Under the pieces are notes generated by a model. The model saw only the letters and a list, made by a program, of their open reading frames with translations. It was not told the origin of the DNA and did not search any database. From assembly GCA_023212645.1 (NCBI GenBank), contig JALBYC010000034.1:1-64000 (forward strand): a stretch of 64,000 nucleotides of DNA, written 5' to 3'. Position numbers and translations under genes: made by a program. The stretch comes from Farysia itapuensis (Eukaryota; Basidiomycota; Ustilaginomycetes; Ustilaginales; Ustilaginaceae). Each line of letters starts with the position of its first letter. The stretch's first letter is position 1. This document shows, in pieces, positions 30,101 through 38,949 of the stretch.

Positions 30101-30460
30101 GAGTGAGTCTGTCGAAGTATTGATGATCTGCTGAGTATCCGCACTCCCGCTTGGAGCAATGTGCGCGATCTTGGGCTTGCGCTTTCGATCGCCATCCCAG
30201 ACAACGCAGTCGAGAGACAGGACCTTGCATCTGTGACACGCCTTGTCACTACTGACCGCTTCCATGGAAGAAGGGATGCTGAGATCCGGCAGCTCGCAGC
30301 GTGCCTTTTTCTCGCGACATTTGAGACAGCTACGTTTGGCATACGCTCTCCGGCGTGCAGTCTGCTTCTGTAATGGTTTTGCATCTCCATCCTCATCCTT
30401 GATACCGAGTGTCATAGATGGCGATGAAGATGAAGCCGCCATCTGGCGAACGTCCTCCAT
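27110..30460 (-). CDS. Zn2Cys6 fungal transcription factor
   Basis: Predicted nuclear regulator of 1,116 residues. The zinc cluster lies at residues 45-85 (Cys45, 48, 55, 75, 78, 85), with an unusually long 19-residue loop between the third and fourth Cys. The basic flanks are RRRAYAKR before and DRKRKPK after. A fungal regulator middle region spans about residues 240-720. The last 300 residues are low-complexity with Gln, Pro and His runs, ending in seven consecutive His near residue 1104, then FYGHVQRP. It lies 3.7 kb from the quinate cluster, but its zinc cluster does not resemble that of qa-1F/qutA, so no link is claimed. The 246 bp before its start, down from the Yth1 stop, must hold its promoter. 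Confidence 0.88.
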   Translation of the reverse strand: MEDVRQMAASSSSPSMTLGIKDEDGDAKPLQKQTARRRAYAKRSCLKCREKKARCELPDLSIPSSMEAVSSDKACHRCKVLSLDCVVWDGDRKRKPKIAHIAPSGSADTQQIINTSTDSLKRKRSKQKSPSARSPGSLEQLAAAAAHLSDQRQGEDPSDTSPLAVSSVASSSREPVSMLASVQFFNPAAEEMSTPGSAASPRQRLDAASKSFHDNPESYRRPPIRDPVRSPKVSRRRHAKHVQPPGRTWTSLWRPLSVLIDYAAQQPSFTAYLLSRINTTMPPNLSVTDLISPKMCLHLKPFIRPYVLWHPHLPALETLYDEHYAKPSPSSALLLTSMCLVASRHAMPLTDDLPRKLSALVDQLGTHILLSTPRDLYTVQALELLLAHEPSLVGIQIAGANQADRGNGLLGESLLAAALTIAKGLDLDKSLDKVAHILASSPPSESRRRELGKAMAGASIWISLRIWEGHFSLVNATVRPIDLNAVVDSARALIAIDNNGIKIERRDRDPFVLIEQRFPGMDEDSVLRSAGRTGLVYRLMTMARFQSAIADLYRILAVAPKPELPSQVPTTPETRAEILASLALISKQSEGWEYCKMQDFAVFSSVRPALLLEDWATMESYSLQSLLPCLAICAFTTGELNRGFSAIEMIEFLRQDESFRKHASQLGTMRDVETHKLLSAFYLFDRGLGYSKPDLLSRLSRQAGPHNSLLIEATGAPRLLTTAFATDGCKTFLEKTACSLAGFSHLPDTVNMHLAMMLQTLQRLQEYDHNRYTLRPETGRHPRGRPSTHSPRDHLSTRLKRETSSVDDDEDDMGKSISQIGLVFIEDMVQAMSKWKLGVSLHRQEAFHYRTLTVNSSTSTSSTPQSWSAGTGNSAASVPGVDGSHPAQHVERDTLRVGEPQGYDARNGVRFDSHNGNTYPHPSQQQLPQPHQQQQQGQPFVATNAQGGMFDIPMFDSLFNPNATMDQWANTVPWFDPVMDVGGAFDFGAEVGLGMGSSEMMRPPPMEAKHATHRDPHSSHWTSTAPSSYNNNSPGIHPRMGPNTLPPLLSVSTPPGPHAQLNTPQYGGAPAYAPPGFSGPPNHMQPYYPAQPNSASPSSADHHHHHHHFYGHVQRP

Positions 30461-30706
30461 CCTGAATAGTGGGCTACAGGTGTGATGGGTGAGCTCACTC
30501 GAAAGGTGTCAATCTCGGATGTCAATATGCGCTGCCACCTCCAATTCAGAATTTCGCCGATCCAGCGTGCAGTCACAGACTCACACCATGAGTGTCGAAT
30601 GTTTGATGTTTATGCGATGGGGTAACATGTCAGATTTCTACAAATACAATGTGAATTTATGCGAATTTCCATGTATGCGGATATGTGGCGCTCAGTCTGG
30701 GCCGAT

Positions 30707-31821
30707 TCAGTAGGGTCGAGGCCGTCCGCGAATTGCCGTAGAGCCAGGGCCACGCTCCATTCCACCCCGATTACCAGGACGATTCTGATTGGGGCAGGCG
30801 TTGGCAAAGTGGCCGTACTCTCCACATTTGAAGCACAAGACTTCCGACAGGTCTTTGCGCCAGCCTCCTGTCCCTCCGCCCTGCTGTGGGCCCTGCCCTG
30901 GAGCACCGGCGCCTGGCCTGTTTCGTTGGAAAGCATTCTGATCGCCACCAGCAGGGTTGAAGCCTCCCCCTCCGCTGGCTCCTGCGCCGTAGCGGTTCGG
31001 TTGGGCGCGACGGTCTGTGTAGCCGTCGGTATATCCGCCACCGCCACCAGATCCAAAGGCTTCAGCTGCAGTCAACGGTCGATGCGTCAGGATTGGTGAG
31101 CTGGATCGGGAAGCGGCAGAGACAGGCGTGGCCTTGATGTGGCCTCGTTTGCATTCGAGTCCTTCGGGACAAAAGCCCGCTAAGTAGTGTGGGCACGCCA
31201 CACGCCGAATATGCTTTTTTGGACAGTTCGGTCCTACGTTGCCCAAAATTGTGTCAGTCTATGTCTAGTGACCATACGAAGAAGTTCTCACTTACCTTTT
31301 GGACAAAAGCCGCGTGTGTACTTTTCGCACTCTTTGCGTTTGATGGCTTTGTCAACATGTAAATACAGGCATTCGTCACCGCTGTTGCAAAACCCAAAGG
31401 TGGCATAGAATCTGCATTCGGGTATACGTCTCATGTCGAACTCGTGCAGATAGTCGCACTGATCTCCTTTCTTGCAAAGACCTCGAAGCCAATGCTTGCA
31501 GACGGTGCGCTTGTTCGGATCGCGCAGAGCAGTGCTGCCAGCCGGCAGGAAGTTGAGATCTGACGGCTTCACGTGTCGCCGCGGACACGAAGCGCCTCGA
31601 GGGCACTGCAGCCTCTCGCTATAATCGGGACAGAGCTGTGCATCATTGTCCAGCTTGACATTGAGGTTGGACTTGATGTACGACTCAAAGTTGAATTCGC
31701 TGTGTATAAAGTCGTCCGGACAGGACGAGGAAGAGGGCGCGGTTCGCTGCGCTGTGATTAGTGGTCTGTGGCTCGCTGTGCCGCTCTGGGCACTAGAGTA
31801 GACAGCCAGAGGAGCATTCAT
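30707..31821 (-). CDS. YTH1: mRNA 3'-end processing factor Yth1/CPSF30
   Basis: RNA-binding subunit of the cleavage and polyadenylation factor, which recognises the AAUAAA region with WDR33/Pfs2-type partners. The coding sequence is best read as complement(join(30707..31233, 31296..31821)), 350 residues. Five CCCH fingers are visible: CPDYSERLQCPRGASCPRRH, CKHWLRGLCKKGDQCDYLH, CRFYATFGFCNSGDECLYLH, CEKYTRGFCPKGPNCPKKH and CPHYLAGFCPEGLECKRGH. A Gly-rich linker and a CCHC zinc knuckle (CFKCGEYGHFANAC) follow. Budding yeast Yth1 lacks the knuckle; animal CPSF30 has it. The intron splits finger four between Lys and Pro and the join restores the motif exactly. The first in-frame ATG is at 31821; a second ATG two codons on is out of phase with nothing lost. 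Confidence 0.92.
31234..31295 (-). other. Intron in YTH1
   Basis: A 62-nt phase-1 intron: donor GTAAGT, branch-like GACTGACA about 28 nt before the acceptor GTAG. Removing it fuses the two reading frames inside the fourth CCCH finger and completes its Cys/His spacing. Confidence 0.9.
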
Positions 31822-32048
31822 GGTGCTGCCAAGAAGAAAGATCGCGCACACAGACGTAGCGAAGCTTGAGCTTTTGCCGAACTCAGCCCGATTCAAGGTT
31901 GTAGTTCCGAGATCCGTGGGAATCGTTGGCCGAAGAGAAAAAAATGAAATTTCGGTTTGCGGCCCAAAAATATTTGTGGTTGCAGGGGCTCAGAAAACTT
32001 TGCCTTTACCACCACCACGCTGGCCGCACCAAATAACACTGCGCAGCC
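31822..32048. promoter_or_regulatory. Shared divergent promoter, YTH1 and RLP24
   Basis: A 227-bp region between two divergent housekeeping genes. Just before RLP24 it carries a pyrimidine-rich stretch (about 31995-32025), as is common for ribosome-related genes. No TATA box was recognised. Confidence 0.5.
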
Positions 32049-32594
32049 ATGAGGATCGAGCATTGTTTCTTCTGCTCCGCGCCTTGCTATCCAGGCAAGG
32101 GTATCACCTTTGTTCGTAACGATGCCAAGATCTTCAAGTTCTGCAAGTCGAAGTGCCACAAGAACTTTAAGCTGAAGAGGAACCCTAGAAAGGTCCGCTG
32201 GACCAAAGCCTTCCGCAAGGCGAATGGCAAAGAGATGACGGTCGACTCCACGCTCGAGTTTGAGAAGAAGCGTAACGTTCCCGTTCGATACGACAGAGAG
32301 CTGGTCGCCACCACCATGAACGCCATGAAGCGTATCCAAGAGATCAAGACACGTCGAGAAATCGCTTTCTACAAGGCTCGTATGGCAAAGGCTGGTGTCA
32401 AGTCGAAGGCGAAAGAAGCAGATCGTCTTCTTGTGCACCGAAACGCACATCTCAGAAGCTCCCTACAAGCACCTCGCCCTGTCGCCTCAACATCAAAAGA
32501 CAAGATCAAGGTCAAGGCCGCCGTCTCCAAACCCAAATCCGCACTCGTCGGTGCTGGAAGCACTGGGATGTCTATGGGCATGGACATGGACTAG
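32049..32594 (+). CDS. RLP24: 60S ribosome biogenesis factor Rlp24
   Basis: Nucleolar L24-like protein that joins pre-60S particles and recruits the AAA-ATPase Drg1, later being replaced by ribosomal L24. 181 residues. The start [18 protein letters not shown] and a zinc-binding set Cys6, Cys9, Cys32 and Cys36 define the L24e/TRASH fold. The helical extension [20 protein letters not shown] and a basic tail distinguish Rlp24 from ribosomal L24. The C-terminus ends in a short Met/Gly/Asp run. The start at 32049 is the only sensible ATG. Confidence 0.93.
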   Translation: MRIEHCFFCSAPCYPGKGITFVRNDAKIFKFCKSKCHKNFKLKRNPRKVRWTKAFRKANGKEMTVDSTLEFEKKRNVPVRYDRELVATTMNAMKRIQEIKTRREIAFYKARMAKAGVKSKAKEADRLLVHRNAHLRSSLQAPRPVASTSKDKIKVKAAVSKPKSALVGAGSTGMSMGMDMD

Positions 32595-33664
32595 AGCTGT
32601 GCGCATGTCTCCTCTCATCCCAACCATGTCAAGTCAGATCCTCTTTTCCCCGTTGGAGTGGGAGTAGTACACTTCCAGCCAGCATTGTGGGGTGGCTGTC
32701 AAGTTCACGCCGAAGCGCAGCTTGTCAACCCTTCATCAACCTTCAGTCGAGTGCGTTTCTCTCGAACCCTGCATAGTCTCGATTACCATTGTTCCATCAG
32801 CATCTTGTGGCACACTTTGTATTATACCACTATCGTTGCATCTCGCCGAAATGCACATTAGCACGACTCAATATTTTCTGCGCAGTCCACGGCTCGTTAG
32901 CCAAAGAGCTTCGTAGCATCTAAGATGAGGTCTGGATCTGTGACGTCAACATACGCTTGTAGTGTAATTATGGCTAAAGCATCAAGTTTGTGACCAATTC
33001 GATGTCTACTTCCTTTCGTCACAATGATCACGACCGTACAGGGAAAATGATTTAGGCATCACCCTGAACTGCATACACTCATACAACACTGTCCAATTCG
33101 CTGCTGCGCGCCCGGGTTCCTGTCTGCCTGCGTATCTACTCATGTTGTGCAAAGCTCAAAGACAATATAGAGGCGTCCTTGGGCCAATAGGCCAAAGCCA
33201 GCCAGATACCCGCATACATTGTTGATGAAAAGCTTTCAACCGTGGCACGGGCGACTCCCCTACCGATAGAAGCTCCGCCCCTTGAGAGCTTGTTTACATC
33301 CGCTCACTCGCTCTTTGTAATACTACCGTCAGTCTCTATAGACTAGGAGGTCCGAAGCATCATAGCAGAATCTCGCGAAAATTCGGCAAGACTAGAAGAG
33401 ACAAAGCCGTATGATGCCTTGGCACTCGAATCCACCGACCCCACAAGGGTGTTCTCACGTTTAGCCTCTCTCGATGTCCTCACATCCAGTTTGTACGAAA
33501 GTAGACCGACTCGGGGCGAGGGTGCATTCAAGCCCGCGAACACCGCCGACCGGGCTGATGTGCTCGTGATCTCGAACGCTCCCGCAACCTATTCGATCAA
33601 GGATCGAGTTTTCGGCGCCGAGATGCATTCATGTACGGACAAGAGCCTGACGACTAGTCTCTGG
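32595..33664. other. Gene-poor flank at the start of the repeat-rich island
   Basis: No supported gene. A minus-strand open frame at 33343-33543 and a plus-strand frame at 33419-33742 lack a recognisable domain. This stretch follows the copia C-terminal relic in its own reading direction and may hold the decayed end or LTR of that element, but no LTR boundary could be identified. Confidence 0.4.
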
Positions 33665-34090
33665 CTAGCTCCAGGACAGATCCAGACCGCAAGCGGACTC
33701 ACGGTAGCCTTCAAGTATCGAGCAAATGTGGCATTGGACTAGATGCTCGAAAGCGGAATCAAACGGCTCCACGTTGATGCTCCATGAGAGGGTATCTCCA
33801 ATATGTTTATGGTCCACTCCGCATGCGAAACTCAAGGCGGCGATGCAGTTTGAGATTGCAACGGGCGAGACGGCATTGTATGTCTTGAGTATAACGGTCA
33901 ATTGGCAGCTTCCATCGAAGTCGATAAGTGAAGGTATCTGGCAGTCATTTGCGATAAGAATGCAGGAAGCTATCGACGTTGAGCTCAACTCACAGCATAC
34001 CACCCCGGTCATTGGACGATCACCGATCTGTCCCGAAGTAGACGTGCCGTTCCGACAAGGTGGAGTTCGAGAACCAAGCGAGATCAGCAT
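33665..34090 (-). mobile_element. Decayed Ty1/copia RNase H fragment, minus orientation
   Basis: The minus-strand frame (141 codons) matches the layout of the copia polyprotein C-terminus. ELSSTSIASCILIANDCQ sits where copia elements have ALSSTEAEY-type sequence. PVAISNCIAALS follows, then GVDHKHIGDTLSWSI, which fits the conserved KHIDIRYHFI segment. Key acidic residues of RNase H are altered, so it is an inactive relic. It points away from the plus-strand copia fragment that starts 20 bp further on, so the two are separate insertions or an inverted rearrangement. The match is by eye only. Confidence 0.6.
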
Positions 34091-34108
34091 GGCAAAGTCT
34101 CAAAGCAG

Positions 34109-35100
34109 AAGGCACGCTTGGTCGCCACAGAATTGCCACAGCTTCGAGGCGTGAACTTCATCGAGACGGACTCCGTCGTCGACAACATGCGTTCGCTACG
34201 AATCGTCCTCTGCTACCGTCTCGAAAGCAATTCTCAAATACGGCAGATCTAGCCCGTCATGGCCTTTCTGAATGTAGACTTGGACGAGGGGTACTATATG
34301 ATCCTCCCTCGGGGCTATGAATAGCACTACACATAAATTGCAAGCTCACGCTGTAAGCTACACGAAGTGCTATAAGGTTTGAAGCAATCGGGTCGCCAAT
34401 AGTACGGAAAGCTGGACACCAGCCTCGTCGCACTCGCCTAGTCTCCGACGTGGCTGGATATCGATGAATTTGGCATTCTACGTCGATGGCATCGTCGTCA
34501 CAGGGGAGCTTGAGGAGACCACCTGCATCATAACCGCAAAGCTTCGTGAAGACTTGAAGATCACCGGAGGGGACGAAGCGGTCTGATTTGAGGCCGGTGT
34601 GTTCGCGCACCGAGCCAGCAAGCGTTCACAAAAGCAATACTGCAGCATACCAGCTTGGATAGGGCTGACGAGACTAGGGACCCTTTGGACACGTCCGTGC
34701 TACACTTTTCCACCAAGTTAGGCAGCGATGTGCCATGCATTCCAGATCAGACCAAGACCTATTACGACAGCGCTACGTACTTGAGAATCGCGACTCGGTT
34801 CGACCTCGCTTGGTCAGTCTCTCTTCTTGTTCAACACACGGTCACTCCCACAAGAGGCTATTCCAAGTAAGGCCGACCTTTGCTCCGATTCACCGAACCC
34901 ATGCTGACGTCGTTTGTTGCTATACTCTTTCGACGAAAACAACAACCTCATCAGCTACACTGACACCGAGCACGCTGGAAAGTGGAGAGAAGATGCATGA
35001 TTTACTTCTACTTTCTGGCGGTCTTGGTTGAAGAAGGATTATTCTGGCGATCATAACACCACCACGCCAACGATCTTACGAGCTCTACAGCATGTGCTGA
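34109..35100 (+). mobile_element. Decayed Ty1/copia reverse transcriptase-RNase H fragment, plus orientation
   Basis: Several pieces in changing frames follow copia order. KARLVATELPQLRGVNF (34109 on) leads to AFLNVDLDEGYYMILPRGYE (34262-34321), with one in-frame stop before it. AFYVDGIVVTGELEE (34473 on) is the polymerase YVDD box with the last Asp changed to Gly. KQYC follows near 34620, then DQTKTYYDSATYLRIATRFD (near 34750-34810) and YTDTEHAGKW (near 34955-34985), which matches the RNase H start. Stops and frameshifts show it is dead. No gag, integrase or LTR was found attached. Confidence 0.8.
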
Positions 35101-35420
35101 GACTGTCGCAGCTTCTGACGCTGCAAATGAGGTTAACGATCTTGCTGATGTCATGCCAGGGCTCTACCCGGTGGCGGCCAATGCACCCTCCTCCTCGACA
35201 GCTGGGACCAGCATCCAGCTCAATTATCCTTCACACTCACACTTCAGCCCACCATCGTCATCGAGTGGATTCAAGAAGAAGTCAATGGCCTACCTTGAGT
35301 GCATGCTATTCTATAATCGAACATCGTCTTACTTTCATGTTTCACAGCCGTATACGGGCCTAAGTGGCGCATAGCTCTGTCCGATGGTCACAAACCTAGC
35401 CTACTTACATGCTGGGAAAG

Positions 35421-35447
35421 CCGGGCGGGCCGGGCGGGCCGGGCGGG
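35421..35447. repeat. Tandem 9-mer CCGGGCGGG, three copies
   Basis: Three perfect head-to-tail copies. On the minus strand they read as Pro-Pro-Gly-like codons, but no gene encloses them. This is an isolated GC-rich minisatellite in otherwise AT-rich surroundings. Confidence 0.9.
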
Positions 35448-35790
35448 AGACAACAGGACGTGTCAGACGGGGCGGTGGCTATATCAAATGAGGGAACCGC
35501 TGGAGGGCTGGCGGAAAAATAAGAGGCGTTCACAGCCTTATCGGTCACACTTCCGAGGCAATCCGGCCACATGTAGATGGCTAGATTCGTCAGATAAGGC
35601 CCAGCATCATCAGCTATAGTAGAAGGGACACTCGGCCATCTAAACCGCAGCCAGGTATTTTTTGACCAGCTCTTCGGACCGCATATAGCCTCCTTGGTCA
35701 CCCTTCCGAGGCACTCCCGCCAGATCTGCACCGCTCACGATCATCATCACGATAATATGATTAAATAATTAGCAATAAAAAATTAATTGT

Positions 35791-35800
35791 GGGCCGGCCC
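35791..35800. repeat. AT-island palindrome GGGCCGGCCC, copy 1
   Basis: Perfect 10-bp GC palindrome inside about 80 bp of almost pure A/T (35750-35830), reading TGTGGGCCGGCCCATAAT. Related copies occur at 38029 and 39550. Confidence 0.85.
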
Positions 35801-36255
35801 ATAATTTTTAAATATTAATAAATATTGAGTTCTGGGCGAAGCGGTTTAGCTGTTTCGGAGGCTTTTTGACCGCAAAAGTGCCGAAAAGCAGGTACGGCGA
35901 GTCAGAGTTCGTGCAGAAGCTTAAATAAACTCTATTTTCACTGCACGCGCTTATTCACCGGTGTGGGGCCCCCACTTTTTAGCAGAGCCCAAACTGCGCA
36001 GCGACGTACCTACACGGTGGGGCACCATCGTACGCAAGACGAGAAGGCCACTGCGGCCTTAGTTTTGGCGCAAATCGCAAAACGAATCTGCGAAACGCGA
36101 TTGCTCCGCCGTCTGAGCTTAGCGCGGCAAGTGAAGGTCATGAGCAATAACTTATGACCGTCGAGCACCTTGCCACGGCGACAGAAGAGAGAACCATAAG
36201 GCCGTCTTGGTGCAACAAGTCAAATGGTGCCTGCGGGTATACTGGGCCGGGCCTG

Positions 36256-36487
36256 GCGAAGCTGGCGGTGCTGCAGGCTGTCTGAAACTCGTTTTCTGAG
36301 CGTCCAGAGTGTGTCTGAACAGCGTCGAGAGCCAGCGTTGCGAGCCAGGGTCGAGAGCTGGCATATTTGCTCTTGTATGCACCAAGCCAAGCTGATGACT
36401 GGCAGCCTAGCAAAGCTGGCGGTCCTGCAACCTGTCTGAAACTCGTTTTCTGAGCGTCCAGAGTGTGTCTGAACAGCGTCGAGAGCC
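36256..36487 (+). repeat. Pair of 78-bp direct repeats, 154 bp apart
   Basis: Copies at 36256-36333 and 36410-36487 differ at only four positions by eye and share CTGAAACTCGTTTTCTGAGC and AGAGTGTGTCTGAACAGCGT. The 76 bp between them is unique. No coding potential is convincing, although both strands stay open through the copies. Confidence 0.9.
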
Positions 36488-37071
36488 CTCGCCTTGGTAC
36501 ATAGGCGCGTCATATTCGGAAGGACGTATAACTGCGCGAAATCGCATTGCTGCGTTGGTACTTAGGCTTCTGGTGCTGCGTCCTCTCGAGAGCACGTCTC
36601 GACAATTTTGAAAGATGTTGTGTCAGGATATCATCTGTCCGATGAGAACGCTGATCAGACCGACACATCGACATGCAAGCACAGGTTGTGCAGTTGTTCT
36701 GCTGTTTTGCTCACACCCCTGAACCGGCTCCAGAACAGTTGTAGTGAGCAGGGCATCACTAGTGAAAATTCTCAGCAACGTCTTTGTATGCAAAAGCTTG
36801 TGGAACAGACAGCGAGCCAAACTGATATATGGCGGAACCGTATCGGCAAGACTTGTGCGGTTCCGTGAGCTACCCGGTACATTTCCTTCCCGAAGTATTA
36901 CAAGATTCCCCCCAACGATCGGTCACACCCTGTCCTGTCGGCGAATGGTTTCAGTCTCCTCGTCCTCTTGAAACTGCTCGTCCTTCGAGACTTTCGTGTG
37001 TGGAAAGGGGAAAGACAATGTGTTGTATTTCGGTGGCTGAGGACTCTAGCGGAAACTATATATATGAGGGT

Positions 37072-37098
37072 GCATGTACCGAAGGTACCGGTACATGC
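37072..37098. repeat. Perfect 9-bp inverted repeat hairpin
   Basis: GCATGTACC at 37072-37080 and GGTACATGC at 37090-37098 are exact reverse complements around a 9-base loop that itself contains GGTACC. A TATATATA run lies 10 bp upstream. Confidence 0.8.
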
Positions 37099-38028
37099 CG
37101 GAGTTGCCCGAGATGAAAGGGCTGTCCTCGTCTCTGCGGAGGCGGAGTAGTATCCGACCTCCCCGAGACCCGAGTCTATCCAACACCGTGTGCCCTGTGA
37201 TGCACTTGACCCAACGTGGTCTGCCTGGCTTTCTGCACTTGAAAGCCGACCCTCCGTTCTGCCTGTCTCGGCCACCGCATTCATGCTGTCACCGCCCTTG
37301 CTCTCTTTGCCCTGTGACGTTTCATATCCGCCATAGTCGTCGTCCGAGGCAATTCCTTCAACCGACAGCGTGAAATACGTGCTCAGAATCTTTCGTGAGG
37401 CGCAAGCAGAGGTCTTTATTGCAGAGTCGACAGAATAAGTTGACTAACAAGCTTGCGAAAGCTTTCCATATGGCTTTAAAAGCGCGCAAATTCTCTTGAT
37501 GTTTTTTGATGCACGAGACATCGACGTTCTCGGAGCCAAAACAAACAACTAAACCCGAAATTTTGGCTGCTGTTATTCAGCTTGGAAACTTATTTGGTCT
37601 TCAGGAACCAATGTCCCAAAAGCTTCCTAGGGAGTCCGCCCTTAGCCGGATCATTTTTAGCAACCTTTATCGCAGACTTGAATGAGTACCTGCCAACTCA
37701 GCAACCTTTGACAATTATATCCGATTTCTGGGTGTGCCCTGTAGTTTCTACACCAGACACGCAAGACATGCTGAACAAAGCTTAGATCGGTGCGATTCTT
37801 GCGCTCGTTAAAGGGCATGTTCCGACATTGTGGAACGCAGCCTCGAAAACAGATATATTTCCCGCTCGTGGTTCAATGAGCTCGATTGGCCATTGTGACG
37901 GTAGGAATTTAATGAGCCTCACGTTATTTCAATCGAGTCACGTAAAAACATGTCTTTGAAAGTAATTTTCACGACGATATTTTATTTATTTATATAATTT
38001 ATTTATTTATTTCGAAATAATTAATTAT

Positions 38029-38038
38029 GGGCCGGCCC
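38029..38038. repeat. AT-island palindrome GGGCCGGCCC, copy 2
   Basis: Same 10-bp palindrome, here extended to the 14-bp ATGGGCCGGCCCAT, flanked by AATTAATT runs on both sides and ATTT runs upstream. The AT-rich block spans roughly 37975-38070. Confidence 0.85.
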
Positions 38039-38717
38039 ATTAATTAATTAATTAATTAAATTAATTGAGCTTTGACATGTATTTTAACAATATGCTTCAA
38101 ATTTGAGCTCGATATCATTAAAATATGCACAATGTCTATAGCATATGAGCCCGCGTATGTCGGCGACGGTTCAGTGCTTACTACGAGAATGACCGTACGA
38201 GCAATCGTCAGATTGCGGATTTCTTCACCTCATGAGCACAAGGCAATGTTTACAAATTGACTGCTGTGCCGGGGAACATGCTGTGCTTCCAAGGAGCCAG
38301 CAGGAGCGTGTCATGTTCTCAGACCAGACCATGAGACGCAGGGGCCGAATAGCAAGCTGGCGTCGACTTCGGAACACACACATGGCTCTACTACGACATT
38401 CCAGCTTGTATGTTACGAATGTTACTCACAAGGCCTCAATCACGTCTTTTATCTACAATTTGCCCGTCGCACAATTAACTTACTTGACGGAGATGACGAC
38501 TTAAGCGTGACGCGGCAAGGGAAAAGTGGTGAACGTTTTGGCCGGTTCTGACTTGCGAGCTGCAGAATCAATGACCGGGACCGATAGCTTTGCTCTGGCG
38601 GACCCTACTTCCAGAACCACCTCGAGGAAACAGGGAGTGGCGGATCTTGTTGCAGTGGACACCGGCTTTCTTTGCAGCTAATACGCTGCGCACCTATCAA
38701 GACTGGTGCAGTCAGTT

Positions 38718-38949
38718 GAGGCAACGAAGGAGAAAGCTCGCAAAAGTCGCCTCAGACCAGACTTTGGTGACAAGCACCAACCTTGGAGAGGCGCGCCGGA
38801 ACGTTGGCGGACGAATTTAAGGTGTCTTACCCCGCCGATGTTCACACTGAATGTAAAGACCACAAAGATCGCACATGTTGGTTGATGGACAGTGCACGCA
38901 GACTTGCGACCTATTCGGAGATCGATTCGGTCTTTCGACCCTTCGCTAA
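38718..38949 (+). mobile_element. Possible copia gag/protease relic
   Basis: In one plus frame the sequence reads CKDHKDRTCWLMDSARRL then TYSEIDSVF, ending at a stop at 38949. This recalls a copia zinc knuckle followed by the protease motif WLxDSGAxxHM and a short hydrophobic segment. The catalytic DSGA reads DSAR and the knuckle lacks residues. The plus orientation matches the larger copia fragment 3.6 kb away, but a link is not shown. Confidence 0.4.

Larger units (their letters stand above)
35101..36255. other. Non-coding, AT-rich part of the repeat island
   Basis: No gene is supported. It contains a GC-rich 9-mer tandem (35421-35447), an AT-rich island with a GGGCCGGCCC palindrome (35791-35800) and a perfect 13-bp palindrome GTGGGGCCCCCAC at 35963-35975. 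Plus- and minus-strand frames here are short and lack domains. Confidence 0.45.
36488..38717. other. Non-coding part of the repeat island
   Basis: No gene is supported. It holds an inverted repeat at 37072-37098, runs of ATTT and AATT tetranucleotides around 37981-38066, and the second GGGCCGGCCC palindrome. Short frames at 36829-37116 and 37582-37785 have no recognisable domain and are probably remnants of mobile-element sequence. Confidence 0.45.

Noticed and set aside
27110..30460. Zinc-cluster regulator as the quinate activator (qa-1F/qutA)
   Set aside because: Its zinc cluster and flanks do not resemble that family, and two unrelated genes lie between it and the cluster.
35405..35731. 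Minus-strand frame ending in PPGPPGPPG, collagen-like
   Set aside because: Comes from a three-copy CCGGGCGGG tandem; no wider collagen pattern or gene structure.
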